From the NCBI RefSeq assembly GCF_000972845.2, contig NC_040020.1, positions 782,009 through 846,008 of the forward strand: a stretch of 64,000 nt of DNA, written 5' to 3'. Positions 31,632 through 42,150 of this stretch are shown here, in pieces. The notes beneath the pieces were generated by a model that was not told the origin of the DNA, did not search any database, and was given only the letters and a program-made list of their open reading frames with translations. Source of the DNA: Larimichthys crocea (taxonomy: Eukaryota > Chordata > Actinopteri > Sciaenidae). A program made the position numbers and the translations under genes. Numbering within the stretch: the first letter of the stretch is position 1; each line of letters opens with the position of its first letter.

Positions 31632-34060
31632 ATCGTCGTCGTCATCGTCATCATCGTCGTCATCGTCGTCGTCATCATCGTCGTCATCGTCATTGTCACG
31701 TCCGTCAGTCGTCATCATCGTCGTCCTTGTCATCGTCGTTCGTCATTGTCGTCGTCATCGTCGTCATCTCATCGTCATCGTCGTCTTCATCTCGTCCTCA
31801 TCATCATGTCACTTGTCTCATCATCGTCGTCATCGTCGTCGTCGTCATCATCCGTCGTCGTCTCATTTCATCGTCCATCTTCACTGTCATCATCGTCGTC
31901 GTCGTCGTGTCATCATCATCGTCGTCATCTCTCATCGTAGTCAATCGTCTCGTCATCGTCGTCGTTCATCGTCATTTCGTGTCATCATTGTCTGTCATCA
32001 TCATCATCGTCATCATCGTCATTCATCATCGTCGTCCATCATCGTCATTCATCGTCGTCGTCATGTCGTGTCGATCGTCGTCATCATCACTCGTCGTCAC
32101 GTGTCTCATCATCGTCTCACTGCGTCATCGTCGTCGTCATTCTCATCGTCGTCATCATCATCCGTCATTGTCATCGTCGTCATCATCGCCGTCGTCATCG
32201 TTCATCATCAGTCGTCGTCATTCATCGTCATCATTGTCATTGTCATCGTCGTCGTCATCATCGTCTCATTGTCATCGTCGATTGTCAGTCGTCATCATGT
32301 CGTAATTCGTCATCATCACGTCATCATCATCGTCGTCAGCATCTCGTCACTGTCCTCGTCTCATCGTTCGTCGTCATTGTCATCGTCATCGCATTCCTCA
32401 TCTCGTCGTCATTGATCGTCATCATGTCACGTCGTCATTCATCGTCACTGTCATCATCGTCGTCATTGTCGTCATCATCGTCGTCATTGTCGTCATCTTC
32501 TCTCCATCGTCTTCGTCGTCATCATCCGTCGTCATCGTCATTGTCATCGTCGTCGTCATTGTCATCGTCATCATCGTCTCTCATCGTCGTCATCTCGTCA
32601 TCATCATCATCGTCGTCGTTGTCATCGTCGTCAGCATCGTCATCGTCGTCATTGTCTCATCCATGCATCATTCGTCTCGTCATCGTCATCATCGTCGTCA
32701 TTGTCGTCGTCATCATCGTCGTCGTCATCGTCGTCATCATGTCGTCATTCCTCATCATCGTCGTCGTCATCGTCGTCTCATCATCGTCGTCATCGTCGTC
32801 GTCATCGGTCCTTCATCGTCGTCATCGTCGTCGTCATCATCGTCGTCATCGTCATGTCATCGTCGTCATCCTCCTCGTCGTCATTGTCATCGTCGTTGTC
32901 ATTGTCGTCGTCATCGTCGTCATCATCGTCATCGTCGTCGTCATCTCGTCATCATCATCATCTTCACTGTCATCATTCATCGTCGTCATCGTCGTCGTCG
33001 TCATCATATCGTTGTCGTCATCCTCATCATCGTCACTGTCATCATCGTCGTCGTCGTCGTCGTCATCTCTTCATCGTCGTCATCATATCGTCGTCATCGT
33101 CGTTCATCGTCTCGTCCATCGTCATTGTCGTCGTCATCATGTGTCATCATCATCATCGTCATCATCGTCATCATCATCGTCGTCATCATCATCGTCATTG
33201 TCATCGTCGTCGTCATTGTCGTCGTCGTCGTCGTCTCATCACCGTCGTCACTGTCGTCATCATCGTCCTGTCGTCCTCGTCGTCGTCATTATCATCGTCG
33301 TCATCATCATCGTCATTGTCATCGTCGTCATCATCGCCGTCGTCATCGTCATCATCGTCGTCATCATCGTCATCATTGTCTTGTCATCGTCGTCGTCATC
33401 ATCGTCGTCATTGTCATCGTCGTTGTCAGTCGTCATCATTGTCGTCATTGTCGTCATCATCATCGTCAATCATCATCGTCGTCAGCTCGTCGTCACTGTC
33501 GTCGTCATCATCGTCGTGTCATTGTCATCATCATCGGCTCATCATCATCGTCGTCGTCATTGTCGTCATCTCGTCACTGTCGTCATCATCGTCACTGTCA
33601 TCATCGTCGTCATTGTCGTCACATCGTCGTCATTGTCGTCATCGTCGTCGCCATCGTCGTCGTCGTCATCATCGTCGTCATCGTCATGTCATCGTCGTCG
33701 TCCATCGTCATCATCATATCTCGTCGTCATCTTCATCATTATCATCGTCATGTGTCGTCACTCGTCATCATCATCATCAACATCGACCTCTCACCTAATT
33801 TGACCTCCTGACCCGGCGACACCAGAAGCTCCGCCCCTACACTATGATTGACAGGTTCTCCGGCCTTCGATCGACCGGCCCCCAGTTTATGAAGAACTTC
33901 AGCTAGAACCAAACCATCGACGTCCAGAACCGAACCTGCAGAGACACACAGAGGCTGAATCACAGCTGATCACTGACCGACGTTCGCTCAGTTCTCTCCC
34001 TTAACGTCACATCTTATATGAATCAGTTATTCATTTGACTTTATATACAAAACAAAAGTT

Positions 34061-34101
<41 letters not shown>

Positions 34102-36750
34102 TCCTTACCGCCTGCAACTGTCTTCAGCTCCACGCGATGCTCGGCCGGCCTCAGGATGTTGAAGTAATCTGTGTGGGCGGAGCACAGCGACTGAGCTGTC
34201 TCATTGGTTACACCCTGAGCCTCCATCATGCTCTGGAATTTGGACAAAGCAGCTCCACCAACACAGCATCCAAAATCTTTTTCTGCCCTCTGATTGGTCA
34301 GACGCCAAGCCAGTCATCAGCAGCAACAAACCGCCTGCAGAAACAACAATACAACAAAACAATTACGTACTTAGTTATATAATTATTTATTCAAAATGGA
34401 TATATGTTTTATCACAATTTATATTCATTTTTTTATTTTATTATTATTTTTATTATTTATATTTTATATTTAATTTTTATTATTTATATTTTATTATTAT
34501 TAATTTTATTTTTATTATTATATTATTATTATATATTATTATTATTATTTTATTATTATTATATTTATTTATTCAAAAATTATATTATACTTTTATTATC
34601 TTTATTTTTTATTTTTCTTCAAGTTCTTGGTTCAGAAAATTTTCTTCGATCAACTGGTGACGTTTCATCTCTCCCAGGTTCATCAAACCCTATAAATAAA
34701 TAACTTGTTACATCATTTATCTTTGTGGATACTTCAGGGTACAGAGTACTGTCGTTACCCAGAGTTGTGACCAGCTCCATCAGGTCGTCGGGTCCGTTCC
34801 CCTTCAGTGTCTCCAGAGATTCGATCACCTCCAGACTGTTTCCCACATATCGACCAATCGTAGCGTCCATACGGCTGAGCACCGCCCCCGTGCGCATGCC
34901 CAGAGCGCTCCCGACGTTCACCTGAAATAACATCACCGCCATCGTCATGGAAACAGGCTGATGATACCTGACAGTAAACTCGTAAACTACCGGCTGAATC
35001 TGAAAGTTTGATTTAAAGAATATTTTTATCTGTAACGTCATTTTTTGAAGCAAAAAGTCGGTTCTCAGTATTTTCAGATTTTCTTTGATAATAGTTGGAT
35101 AAATAAAAATAAGTATATATAAAATAAAATGTACTAATTTCAATTTTTTATATTTATTTAGTTTAATATTTCTAAAATTATTATTTTCTGTTTTTATTTC
35201 TTCACATATATGTTAATGAGGGAATGTTTTTTAAATTGATTTTCAAATTAAGGTTTATTTGATAATTCCTACATTTGTTTTATTTATTTATTTTATTTAT
35301 AATGGCAGCTTTCGTCCTCCATATATCATCATCTGTGTAATTTGTTATGAGAGTAATGTGACTTAATTATATTTAACTCACCTGTTCAGGTACTGAGTGA
35401 TGATCTACGGCAGGTCAGACTGTCTTATGATAACTTCTTATTAATTAATAACATACTTACTAATAACTGTGCCAGTTCTTTGGCGCTCTGCAGGTCTTTA
35501 TACAGAGCGGCCCGTCCAAACTTCACATCCAGAACCAGAGCAGACAGCGACTCGGCGCCTTTCTTTGAGATGATGGAACCTGAAACGTTTAATTTGAATC
35601 AGTTATATTAAAATTAAAGTTTAATCTGTAAGAGCTGCTGCAGCTGCTCTGTGCACTTCAGTACCGGTGATCAGCGGTAAACTGTCCACGGTGCTGGTGG
35701 CGTCCCGCAGAGCGTACAGGACCCGATCTGCAGGAACCAACATCTCCGTCTGACCCACAATGCAACAGCCCACCGAGTCCAGGATCTCCAGGATCTGCAG
35801 TCAGCACATTCGTTCATTCAGAGTTTGATTTCTGTTTTCTTTGCTCCTGTTTCACTCGTTTAAACTCGAGCAGACGTAATGAAGTGTCACTGAAGGCCTC
35901 AGGCGTCAGCACCTCCACCCTTCATCTACATCAGTCCATAACGTCACGCCTGACTCATCACGTCCTAAACTGGGACCACAGATCGTCTCTGTTAGGCTCA
36001 GTCGGACCCCGTGAGTCTATGAAAATCTTCTGAGAGCAAATATATGAAACGTTTTGATGAAATGTTTTATTTCAGGTGGTAGTTGTCATTAACGGACTGA
36101 CCGTGCTGTTAATGACGTTCAAGCACGCCTGAAGTTAAACGATCTTTTTTAAAGTTATCATATTACTTAGAATATATTATATTAACTATATATAGTATTT
36201 GTTCGTTCGTCTTTCTTGACGACGTCAGGCGGCTCAAACCTCGTCAGGTGACGTGTTCAGACTCTTTGCTGCACCTGCTCTGTTGGTTGGTGGATGTTGA
36301 ATCCTGGGATTGATTCCAGTTTGTCCAGAGTTCCTCCCGTATGAGCCAAGCCCCGCCCACTGATCATAGGCACCTGACAAACAAACACACCTGAGGTCAT
36401 GACATCATCATCGAGGGAATGACTCAGCAGGTTTTCACGTTAGCGTCGTGCGTTCACCTTGCAGCCACAGGCGGCGAGCGCAGGCGCCAACACCAGACTG
36501 ACTTTGTCTCCCACGCCGCCCGTTGAGTGTTTGTCAACCACAGACCCCGCCCACTCGTTAGGCCATGACATCACTTCCCCTGACGACATCATTTCTCTGG
36601 TCAGGGTCTCGATCTCCGTGTTGATCATTCCCTTCTGCCAGATCGCCATCAGCATGGCGCCTGGACACAGAGATCATCATCAAACATCACCTGTCTGTCT
36701 GTCTGTCTGTCTGTGTGTCTGTCTCTCTGTCTGTCTCTCTGTCTGTCTCC

Positions 36751-36781
<31 letters not shown>

Positions 36782-36982
36782 GTGTCTGTGTGTCTGTCTG
36801 TCTCTCTGTCTGTCACCTGTCTGTCTGTCTCCTGTCTGTCTGTCTGTCTGTCTGTCTCTTCGTACCTGTCTGACTTCCCTGGATTGTTTCATTTGTCACA
36901 CTCTGGATGAAAGTTTTGATCTCGTCGTCCGTCAGCGTTCCTCCGTCCCTCTTCTTCTTGATCAGCTCAGGGATCGACATGT
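14341..36982 (-). CDS. tymp: Thymidine phosphorylase
   Basis: Phosphorolysis of thymidine to thymine and deoxyribose-1-phosphate in the cytosol. Coding exons, 5' to 3': 36982-36866 (ATG at 36980), 36660-36458, 36373-36275, 35794-35665, 35579-35461, 34921-34759, 28819-28592, 28417-28277 and 14483-14341. Phases agree at each junction and sum to 446 codons plus TAA; human TYMP has 482, with a longer N-terminus. Visible family blocks: [14 protein letters not shown], the signature [67 protein letters not shown] and ALVLDVKFG, and [14 protein letters not shown]. Exons 7 and 8 occur twice (see 33795-34334). The last intron is filled with trinucleotide arrays and gaps. Confidence 0.95.
14520..20640. 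repeat. Trinucleotide array A (RTC/GAY), strand-switching
   Basis: Imperfect GTC/ATC triplets on the + strand at 14520-14785, flipping to GAC/GAT until about 17893, back to GTC/ATC until 18444, GAC/GAT until about 18757, then GTC/ATC to 20640. The first 600 bases keep perfect 3-base phase; the rest is full of single-base indels. It lies in the last tymp intron. Long open frames here (poly-Ser, poly-Asp, Met/Thr) come from the repeat. Confidence 0.95.
20641..22868. other. Unidentified sequence between array A and the gap
   Basis: No coding exon, tandem repeat or known element recognised. It contains a C/T-rich stretch at 21718-21790 and RTC-like triplets again near 22575-22600. It could be an error-rich read or unrelated filler sequence used at a gap edge. 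Quality is doubtful. Confidence 0.5.
22869..23568. other. Assembly gap, 700 N
   Basis: 700 undetermined bases. The following sequence opens with a 15-base T run and then GCGTCATCAT. Confidence 0.99.
23569..28266. repeat. Trinucleotide array B (RTC)n
   Basis: GTC/ATC triplets on the + strand throughout. Indel-rich to about 27300, then phase-perfect up to the boundary with tymp exon 8. Array C at 29117-33783 repeats its order of variant words. Confidence 0.95.
28277..28417 (-). CDS. tymp: tymp exon 8 (intact copy)
   Basis: Encodes [20 protein letters not shown] and [19 protein letters not shown], the C-terminal alpha/beta domain block (LGAGRSRAGEP in human). Ends in phase 1, which joins exactly to the exon at 14483. 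Confidence 0.95.
28547..28584. repeat. (GATT)n microsatellite, copy 1
   Basis: About eight GATT units just downstream, in the tymp sense, of exon 7. Its twin is at 34064-34102. Confidence 0.93.
28592..28819 (-). CDS. tymp: tymp exon 7 (intact copy)
   Basis: Reads [17 protein letters not shown] to [20 protein letters not shown] and VELKTVAG with no break. TGCAG acceptor and GTAAGG donor. Phase 1 on entry and exit. Confidence 0.93.
29087..29116. other. Assembly gap, 30 N
   Basis: 30 undetermined bases, then a T run and GCGTCATCAT exactly as after the first gap. Confidence 0.99.
29117..33783. repeat. Trinucleotide array C (RTC)n, near-duplicate of array B
   Basis: Same triplets and same succession of landmarks as array B. 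For example, TCTCCATCGTCTTCGTCGTC occurs near 26994 and again near 32508. Indel-rich throughout. It runs into the second copy of tymp exon 8. Confidence 0.93.
33795..33935 (-). pseudogene. tymp: Second copy of tymp exon 8 (likely assembly duplicate)
   Basis: Same length and apparently the same sequence as 28277-28417, offset 5518 bases, flanked by the same trinucleotide array. It belongs to the same duplicated block as the exon 7 copy at 34109-34334. Confidence 0.85.
34064..34102. repeat. (GATT)n microsatellite, copy 2
   Basis: Counterpart of 28547-28584 in the duplicated block, with a slightly different unit number. Confidence 0.93.
34109..34334 (-). pseudogene. tymp: Second copy of tymp exon 7, two bases shorter (likely assembly duplicate)
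   Basis: Same sequence as 28592-28819 except for two single-base losses (AATCACAG to AACACAG, and a T run one shorter), which break the frame. Flanking intron, a GATT repeat and exon 8 follow in the same order at a constant offset of about 5515 bases. The losses look like long-read consensus errors. A real tandem exon duplication is possible but less likely. Confidence 0.85.
34390..34620. repeat. A/T-rich (TTA)n-like tract in a tymp intron
   Basis: Almost pure A/T with ATTATT and TTTATT units. The copy near 28860-28950 matches its first part and then diverges. Confidence 0.85.
34759..34921 (-). CDS. tymp: tymp exon 6
   Basis: Encodes [19 protein letters not shown] to [11 protein letters not shown]. 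Ends in phase 1, matching exon 7. Followed on the - strand by an A/T-rich intron (34390-34758). Confidence 0.94.
35461..35579 (-). CDS. tymp: tymp exon 5
   Basis: Encodes [20 protein letters not shown] to [10 protein letters not shown]. The human DVKFGGAA block reads DVKFGRAA here (Gly to Arg). Confidence 0.93.
35665..35794 (-). CDS. tymp: tymp exon 4
   Basis: Encodes [20 protein letters not shown] to [13 protein letters not shown]. The GQTxxLVPAD and [14 protein letters not shown] blocks contribute to the family's nucleoside pocket. Confidence 0.95.
36275..36373 (-). CDS. tymp: tymp exon 3
   Basis: 33 codons, [20 protein letters not shown] to NIHQPTEQ, phase 0 at both ends. The conserved [17 protein letters not shown] block is intact. 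Confidence 0.95.
36458..36660 (-). CDS. tymp: tymp exon with the phosphorylase signature
   Basis: Encodes [11 protein letters not shown], then the pyrimidine-nucleoside phosphorylase signature around [15 protein letters not shown], which forms part of the phosphate site in the family. It ends ACGCK at a phase 0 donor. Confidence 0.95.
36691..36857. repeat. (CTGT)n microsatellite in tymp intron 1
   Basis: CTGT units with CTCT and GTGT variants end within about ten bases of the exon 1 donor at 36865. Confidence 0.95.
36866..36982 (-). CDS. tymp: tymp first coding exon
   Basis: A T-rich acceptor ends in CAG, then AC and ATG at 36980. It encodes [14 protein letters not shown] and [21 protein letters not shown], matching the start of the TYMP helical domain. 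The acceptor just before the ATG implies a 5' non-coding exon upstream. Confidence 0.9.
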
Positions 36983-37035
36983 CTGAAAAAAAAAAACAAG
37001 TCAGGAACATTTCTGCACACGAGACACAAGCTGCA

Positions 37036-37290
37036 GTTCCTCTAACGTCCACCTGAGGCTGGCTCCAGAAGTGAGTCAGTCTCCATAAGTCCCCATGTCC
37101 AAATGTCCAACTTCACAGCAGAAATAAACATGTTTACAGCCTGGTACAAAAAACAGTTTTGGTCTCTGTAGCTAATTTCCCCGTTCATGACAACTGTACT
37201 GAGGGTGAATTTATATACAACTCACCTGTTCACATTATATTAAGGCTTAAAGTTATGCAGGATTAAGAGCGTGGACGCTTTGATTGACAG
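37036..37290 (-). repeat. Dispersed repeat, copy inverted relative to 59046-59300
   Basis: Reverse complement of 59046-59300, from CTGTCAATCAAAGCGTCCAC to CAGCCTCAGGTGGACGTT. A partial copy lies at 60770-60888. Probably a fish non-autonomous element; family not recognised. Confidence 0.88.
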
Positions 37291-38280
37291 GTGGGTGTGG
37301 TCACAGGTGTGTCATCCTGCAGCATGCAGCATGTTTTGTTCATTTCATTTATTTGATTTCAGAAAATCACGAGAGAGTTCTGAGTCATGAAGGAGGAAGT
37401 CAGCGTTGCTTCATTAAGAATTTTCTTTTCTTTGTTCACAGGAAGTCGGGTGTTTTCTTTATTTGAAACATTCATCAGTCTGATCTTCGTCTTCATGTTT
37501 TCAGTCTCAAAGTAATCTGCTGATATTTGTCCGTCCACGTCCAGCCTGTCCCTACTGTCAGTACGGACACACAACTGTTTCTATGGAGGGAGATGCTGTT
37601 CTACACAAGCAACTTTCTACTCCACCGAACTCCAGAGGCAACTTTGAGACAGTCTGCGGGGACGTCACGGAGACTACGTCCAGTAAAAATATTATACTGA
37701 ATTTATACTTGAGTAAATGTACTTAGTTACTTTTGAACACTAATTAACAAACATAAATAAAACCACATAAACAACTTCTAACAATGTGCACACACACTTT
37801 TATAAACTTGTTCTTAAAGAAAACTCTGCTCGTAATGTGGCGTAAAGCGTAAATGTAAAGAATTACGGGCGAATCAAGTATGAAATAAGTCAAGTATGTT
37901 TGGTTTTAATAAAGTTTGCAGTATAAGCTTACGAAACCATCAAACATATATTTAGGCATTCCATGAAAGACTTTATTCACAAGGAGGCTAAGCCAGTTTT
38001 TATTGTTTTTTGGCCTGTGTTCCAGAACCAGCAAAACCAGTTGCTTCGTAGCTTCATTGTTCTGGGTCACTACAATATTCTTTACATTTACATAGTCCTA
38101 CATTTCTATAGTCTGCGGGGACGTCACGGAGACTACGTGTAGGATAACGGCTCACCACTAGTAGGCAGAACAGACTAGATGTTGTTGATTTGGTGAATGC
38201 TGACATGTTAGATATAAACACCTTAAATTTATCATACGGCTACTGTAGAGTATAATATAATATAATAGTATAATGTAATA

Positions 38281-38312
<32 letters not shown>

Positions 38313-38515
38313 ACACACACACACTCCTACCTGGTCTGATGTTCTCGTCTGTGAAGTTTTATCGACCTGCAACTCTTCATAAAGCAACAGTCAACAGTCT
38401 GTCAGCCAATGAGAGAACAGGAAGCAAGGAGGAGGTGCTTAACAGCCAATGAGCTTTCAGCTCTCTCAGTTCATCAGTGTGTGCAGAGCCCCAAAAGTCT
38501 CTTTTCATCAGTGAC

Positions 38516-38550
<35 letters not shown>

Positions 38551-38560
38551 CACACACACA
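38281..38560. repeat. (CA)n microsatellites flanking the putative tymp promoter
   Basis: CA runs at 38281-38326 and 38514-38560. Unique sequence with two CCAAT boxes lies between them. Confidence 0.93.
38332..38460 (-). promoter_or_regulatory. tymp: Putative tymp promoter and 5' non-coding exon
   Basis: On the tymp strand, CATCAGACCAG precedes a GTAGGA donor (end of a possible exon at 38332). Two AGCCAATGAG boxes (inverted CCAAT on the gene strand) lie at 38404-38413 and 38444-38453. The first coding exon begins directly at an acceptor, so a leader exon must exist upstream. This assignment is an inference. Confidence 0.4.
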
Positions 38561-38675
38561 GTCTTTAACTCTTCATTGTTTCACATTTCAAAGTTCTGCA
38601 GAATAAGAGACGTTTTTACAGCGTCACAGAAAACTACAAAAAGATCATGTGATCAAAAAAAGAAGTTGGATGATG

Positions 38676-39545
38676 TCTAAAACCTGGACGTAGTCTCCGT
38701 GACGTCCCCGCAGACTGTCTAAAACCTGGACGTAGTCCCCGTGACGTCCCCGCAGACTGTCTAAAACCTGGACGTAGTCTCCGTGACGTCCTCGCAGACT
38801 GTCTAAAACCTGGACGTAGTCTCCGTGACGTCCTCGCAGACTGTCTAAAACCTGGACGTAGTCTCTGAGACTATAGACTGTCTAAAACCTGGACGTAGTC
38901 TCCGTGACGTCCTCGCAGACTGTCTAAAACCTGGACGTAGTCTCCGTGACGTCCCCGCAGACTGTCTAAAACCTGGACGTGGTCTCCGTGACGTCCCCGC
39001 AGACTGTCTCAAACGTGTACGTAGTCTCCGTGACGTCCTCGCAGACTGTCTAAAACCTGGACGTAGTCTCTGTGATGTCCCCGCAGACTGTCTAAAACCT
39101 GGACGTAGTCTCGGTGACGTCCCTGCAGACTGTCTAAAACCTGGACGTAGTCTCTGTGACGTCCCCGCAGACTGTCTAAAACCTGGACGTAGTCTCCGTG
39201 ACGTCCTCGCAGACTGTCTAAAACCTGGACGTAGTCTCCGTGACGTCCTCGCAGACTGTCTAAAACCTGGACGTAGTCTCTGAGACTATAGACTGTCTAA
39301 AACCTGGACGTAGTCTCCGTGACGTCCTCGCAGACTGTCTAAAACCTGGACGTAGTCTCCGTGACGTCCCCGCAGACTGTCTAAAACCTGGACGTGGTCT
39401 CCGTGACGTCCCCGCAGACTGTCTCAAACGTGTACGTAGTCTCCGTGACGTCCTCGCAGACTGTCTAAAACCTGGACGTAGTCTCCGTGACGTCCCCGCA
39501 GACTGTCTAAAACCTGGACGTAGTCTCCGTGACGTCCCCGCAGAC
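38676..39545 (+). repeat. 42-bp minisatellite array with higher-order structure
   Basis: About 20 units of GTCTAAAACCTGGACGTAG plus TCTCCGTGACGTCCYCGCAGACT. A variant block starting GTCTCTGAGACTATAGACT occurs at 38861 and again at 39276, giving a higher-order period near 415 bases. Each unit carries TGACGTCC, a CRE-like core. Inverted single copies lie at about 37646-37683 and 38109-38139, and two direct copies at 357-431. Confidence 0.95.
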
Positions 39546-39813
39546 TATAGAGGTGTTGTCAGGTGGATTTTGTTTCCAGTCTTTACGCTAAGCGATCATG
39601 ACTTACTTCATACACAATCAGTTTCAAACCGTTAAACGCGTGAAGCTGCTCGTCGAGTTGTCGTTTCCTCTGGAGGTTTTCTGTTCAGCTGAGGTGAAAG
39701 TCGTCACTCATTAACTCGTCGTCCAAACAAGGTGAGAGGTGACAAACCTGTTGACTCTTACTGCGAAAGAACCACACAGGAAGGCCGAGCGTTAACTTTG
39801 TAATAAATGACAG

Positions 39814-39819
39814 TTTATT
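39814..39819 (-). promoter_or_regulatory. shank3: Candidate shank3 polyadenylation signal
   Basis: The gene strand reads CTTTATAATAAACTGTCATT, with a G/T-rich context following. Nearer signals cannot be excluded. Confidence 0.4.
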
Positions 39820-40234
39820 ATAAAGATTACAATCTGTTGCGTTGCAGAGCTCATCGGTTGTCATTGTGTGCTCTTTAGTTTTTAGAAAAGGGAAGAAAAA
39901 AACTACAAGTACACACACGCCACTCACTCCAGAAACTACAAACATACTGTAAAAAGAGGAAGCTAGAAAGGAGGAGGAGGAGGAGGGGAACCATAAAACC
40001 ATTATAACCAGGCGAATATCAGGAGGAGGGTTTCACACGCAGGTTAGAAAGCCAGGATTCTCAGCCAATCAGCAGGAAGCTGATGCGTTACCATGGTGAC
40101 GTCGGCCTTCGTTCATCCTCAAACTTTAGTTTCATTAGCAGCGGTGGAAGAAGTGAACAAACGAGTTTCAGGTGGAGCCAGTTTGAAGTACTTCATGTAC
40201 TGTTGGTGAAAAGTAAACAGCATGATGTAAAGTA

Positions 40235-40410
40235 CGGAAGCCCTAAAGGGTCATACGTACATTTTATTGCACCCGTTTCCCCGTGATAACGAGATAACAC
40301 ACTAGTCTGTCGTTTTGTTTTCTCCAGATCTCAAATTAATTATCTCGTTACCACGGGAAAACAGGTGGAATAAAATGTATGTATGTATGTATGGCCCTTT
40401 AGGGCTTCCG
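40235..40410. mobile_element. Foldback MITE with TA flanks
   Basis: CGGAAGCCCTAAAGGGTCAT at the left end pairs with ATGGCCCTTTAGGGCTTCCG at the right end. Pairing continues inward (ATTTTATTGCACC with GGTGGAATAAAAT, GATAACGAGATAA with TTATCTCGTTAC). TA flanks both ends, as expected for a TA-targeting element. It carries no protein. Confidence 0.85.
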
Positions 40411-41424
40411 TAGTAAAGAACACTAGCGTAAAGTTGAAGTTATCTGCTTACTTTACGCTGAAGTAACGTTTACGTCATGTAAAACTTACGTAAAGTAAAC
40501 TAGCATGACGTGAAGTGCAAGTACGTGAAAACTGTTAAAGTACTGTACTTTACGCTGAAGTACTCAGTTACTTTCAACCGCTGTTAATTAGTCACATTTC
40601 TTTTCTGAAAAACCACGTTGAGACATAAAAGTAATCACTGGCATTAAGCAGATTGGATCCGTCTTTTATTTTTAGCAGATTAAATCTAAAGCTTCAGCTG
40701 TTCTCTGTGATCTGATCGCGTAGCTACTAAAAACGTTTGGACGACGTGTTCGGGTCACAGAACTGAACTTTGACCTTCACATCTCGGGAGTCTTCGCTGA
40801 CGTCGGTCGAAGCCCGATGACGAACTATAAACAGCGAATGGAGTGAGGAACTACTTTCTTCCAGTGGAGGAACATCGCTGGCCTCACTCCATGTCACAGA
40901 GCTTTAGCAGCAGATTTGCTGGTTTCTGATTGGCTGAGAAATCCAACAACAGGTGAATGACCTCACGTCTATGTTAGTGTACAGAGGGATTCCCGGAGGG
41001 ATTTCACCTGAGGTCAGAGGTCAGAGGTCAAGTGACCTCCTCATCACTGGTTATTTTCTTCTATCGTTACGCTGCAGAGAAAGCGACGGCCTACGTGTCG
41101 TTCTGGATGACTCTGTACAGTAGACTATAGTCCCTTATAATATATACTACACAGACATAATATATATATATAAATTATAAATATATGTGATACTCGCTCA
41201 GTGCAAACAGCCACGTCTTCCAACTGTTTCACTGATTTTGGAGACTCGATGATATTTTATCACGTTAGCTCGACAGGAATTTGTCTGTGTTAGCAACCGA
41301 GTTAACGTTAGCCAGCTAAAGCCAGAATATGAAGATCTGACATTAGCTCGATTTATTTAAAAGCTAAGTTAGCTCGTGTTGCTCACTGTCCGTTAGCAAA
41401 GGCTCAGCAGCCTCTATAGACATA

Positions 41425-41547
41425 ATGGCAGAGGAGAAGAGAGCGAAGAGGACGCTGACGGAGGAAGCTAAGAAGAGGAAAGGTCTAATGGAACGAGCAG
41501 AGCTAATGGAAGTAGAAAAGCTAACTGAGCTAACAGAGCTAACGTAA
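41425..41547 (+). pseudogene. Short 40-codon frame running into a GCTAAC array
   Basis: ATG at 41425 opens MAEEKRAKRTLTEEAKKRKG and stops at TAA inside the GCTAAC repeat. The LTEEAKKRK block resembles the start of multi-copy fish proteins of probable transposon origin (recalled, not checked). Probably a truncated fragment rather than a gene. Confidence 0.35.
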
Positions 41548-42150
41548 CTAAGAGAGCTAACAGAACTAAAAGAGCTAACAGAGGTAACGTAACTAAAAGA
41601 GCTAATGGAACTTGAAGAGCTAACGTAACTAAGAGAGCTAACGTAACTAAGAGAGCTAACGTAACTATAAGAGAGCTAACGTAACTAAAAGAGCTAACAG
41701 AGCTAAGAGAGCTAACGTAACTAAAAGAGCTAACAGAGCTAAAAGAGCTAACGTAACTAAAAGAGCTAACAGAACTAAAAGAGCTAACAGAGCTAACTTA
41801 ACTAAAAGAGGTAACAGAGCTAATGTAACTAAAAGAGCTAATGGAACTTAAAGAGCTAACGTAACTAAGAGAGCTAACGTAACTAAGAGAGCTAACGTAA
41901 CTAAAAGAGCTAACAGAGCTAAGAGAGCTAACGTAACTAAGAGAGCTAACAGAGCTAACATAACTAACAGAGCTAACAGTAACTAAGAGAGCTAACAGAG
42001 CTAACGTAACTGAGAGAGCTAACAGAGCTAATGTAACTAAGAGAGCTAACAGGGCTAACAGAGCTAACGTAACTAACAGAGCTAACGTAACTAAGAGAGC
42101 TAACAGGGCTAACAGAGCTAACGTAACTAACAGAGCTAACAGAGCTTGTA
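41490..42150 (+). repeat. GAGCTAACGTAACTAA minisatellite
   Basis: Some 35-40 units of AGAGCTAAC alternating with GTAACTAA. If the shank3 3' UTR extends to 39.8 kb, it is transcribed as the complement. Confidence 0.93.

Noticed and set aside
33795..34334. Genuine second tymp gene or exon duplication
   Set aside because: Constant offset to the other copy, frame-breaking single-base losses, and the position beside N gaps with identical T-run starts all point to assembly.
38676..39545. CRISPR-like array of evenly spaced repeats
   Set aside because: Units are contiguous near-identical 42-mers with no unique spacers, in a vertebrate genome. It is a minisatellite.
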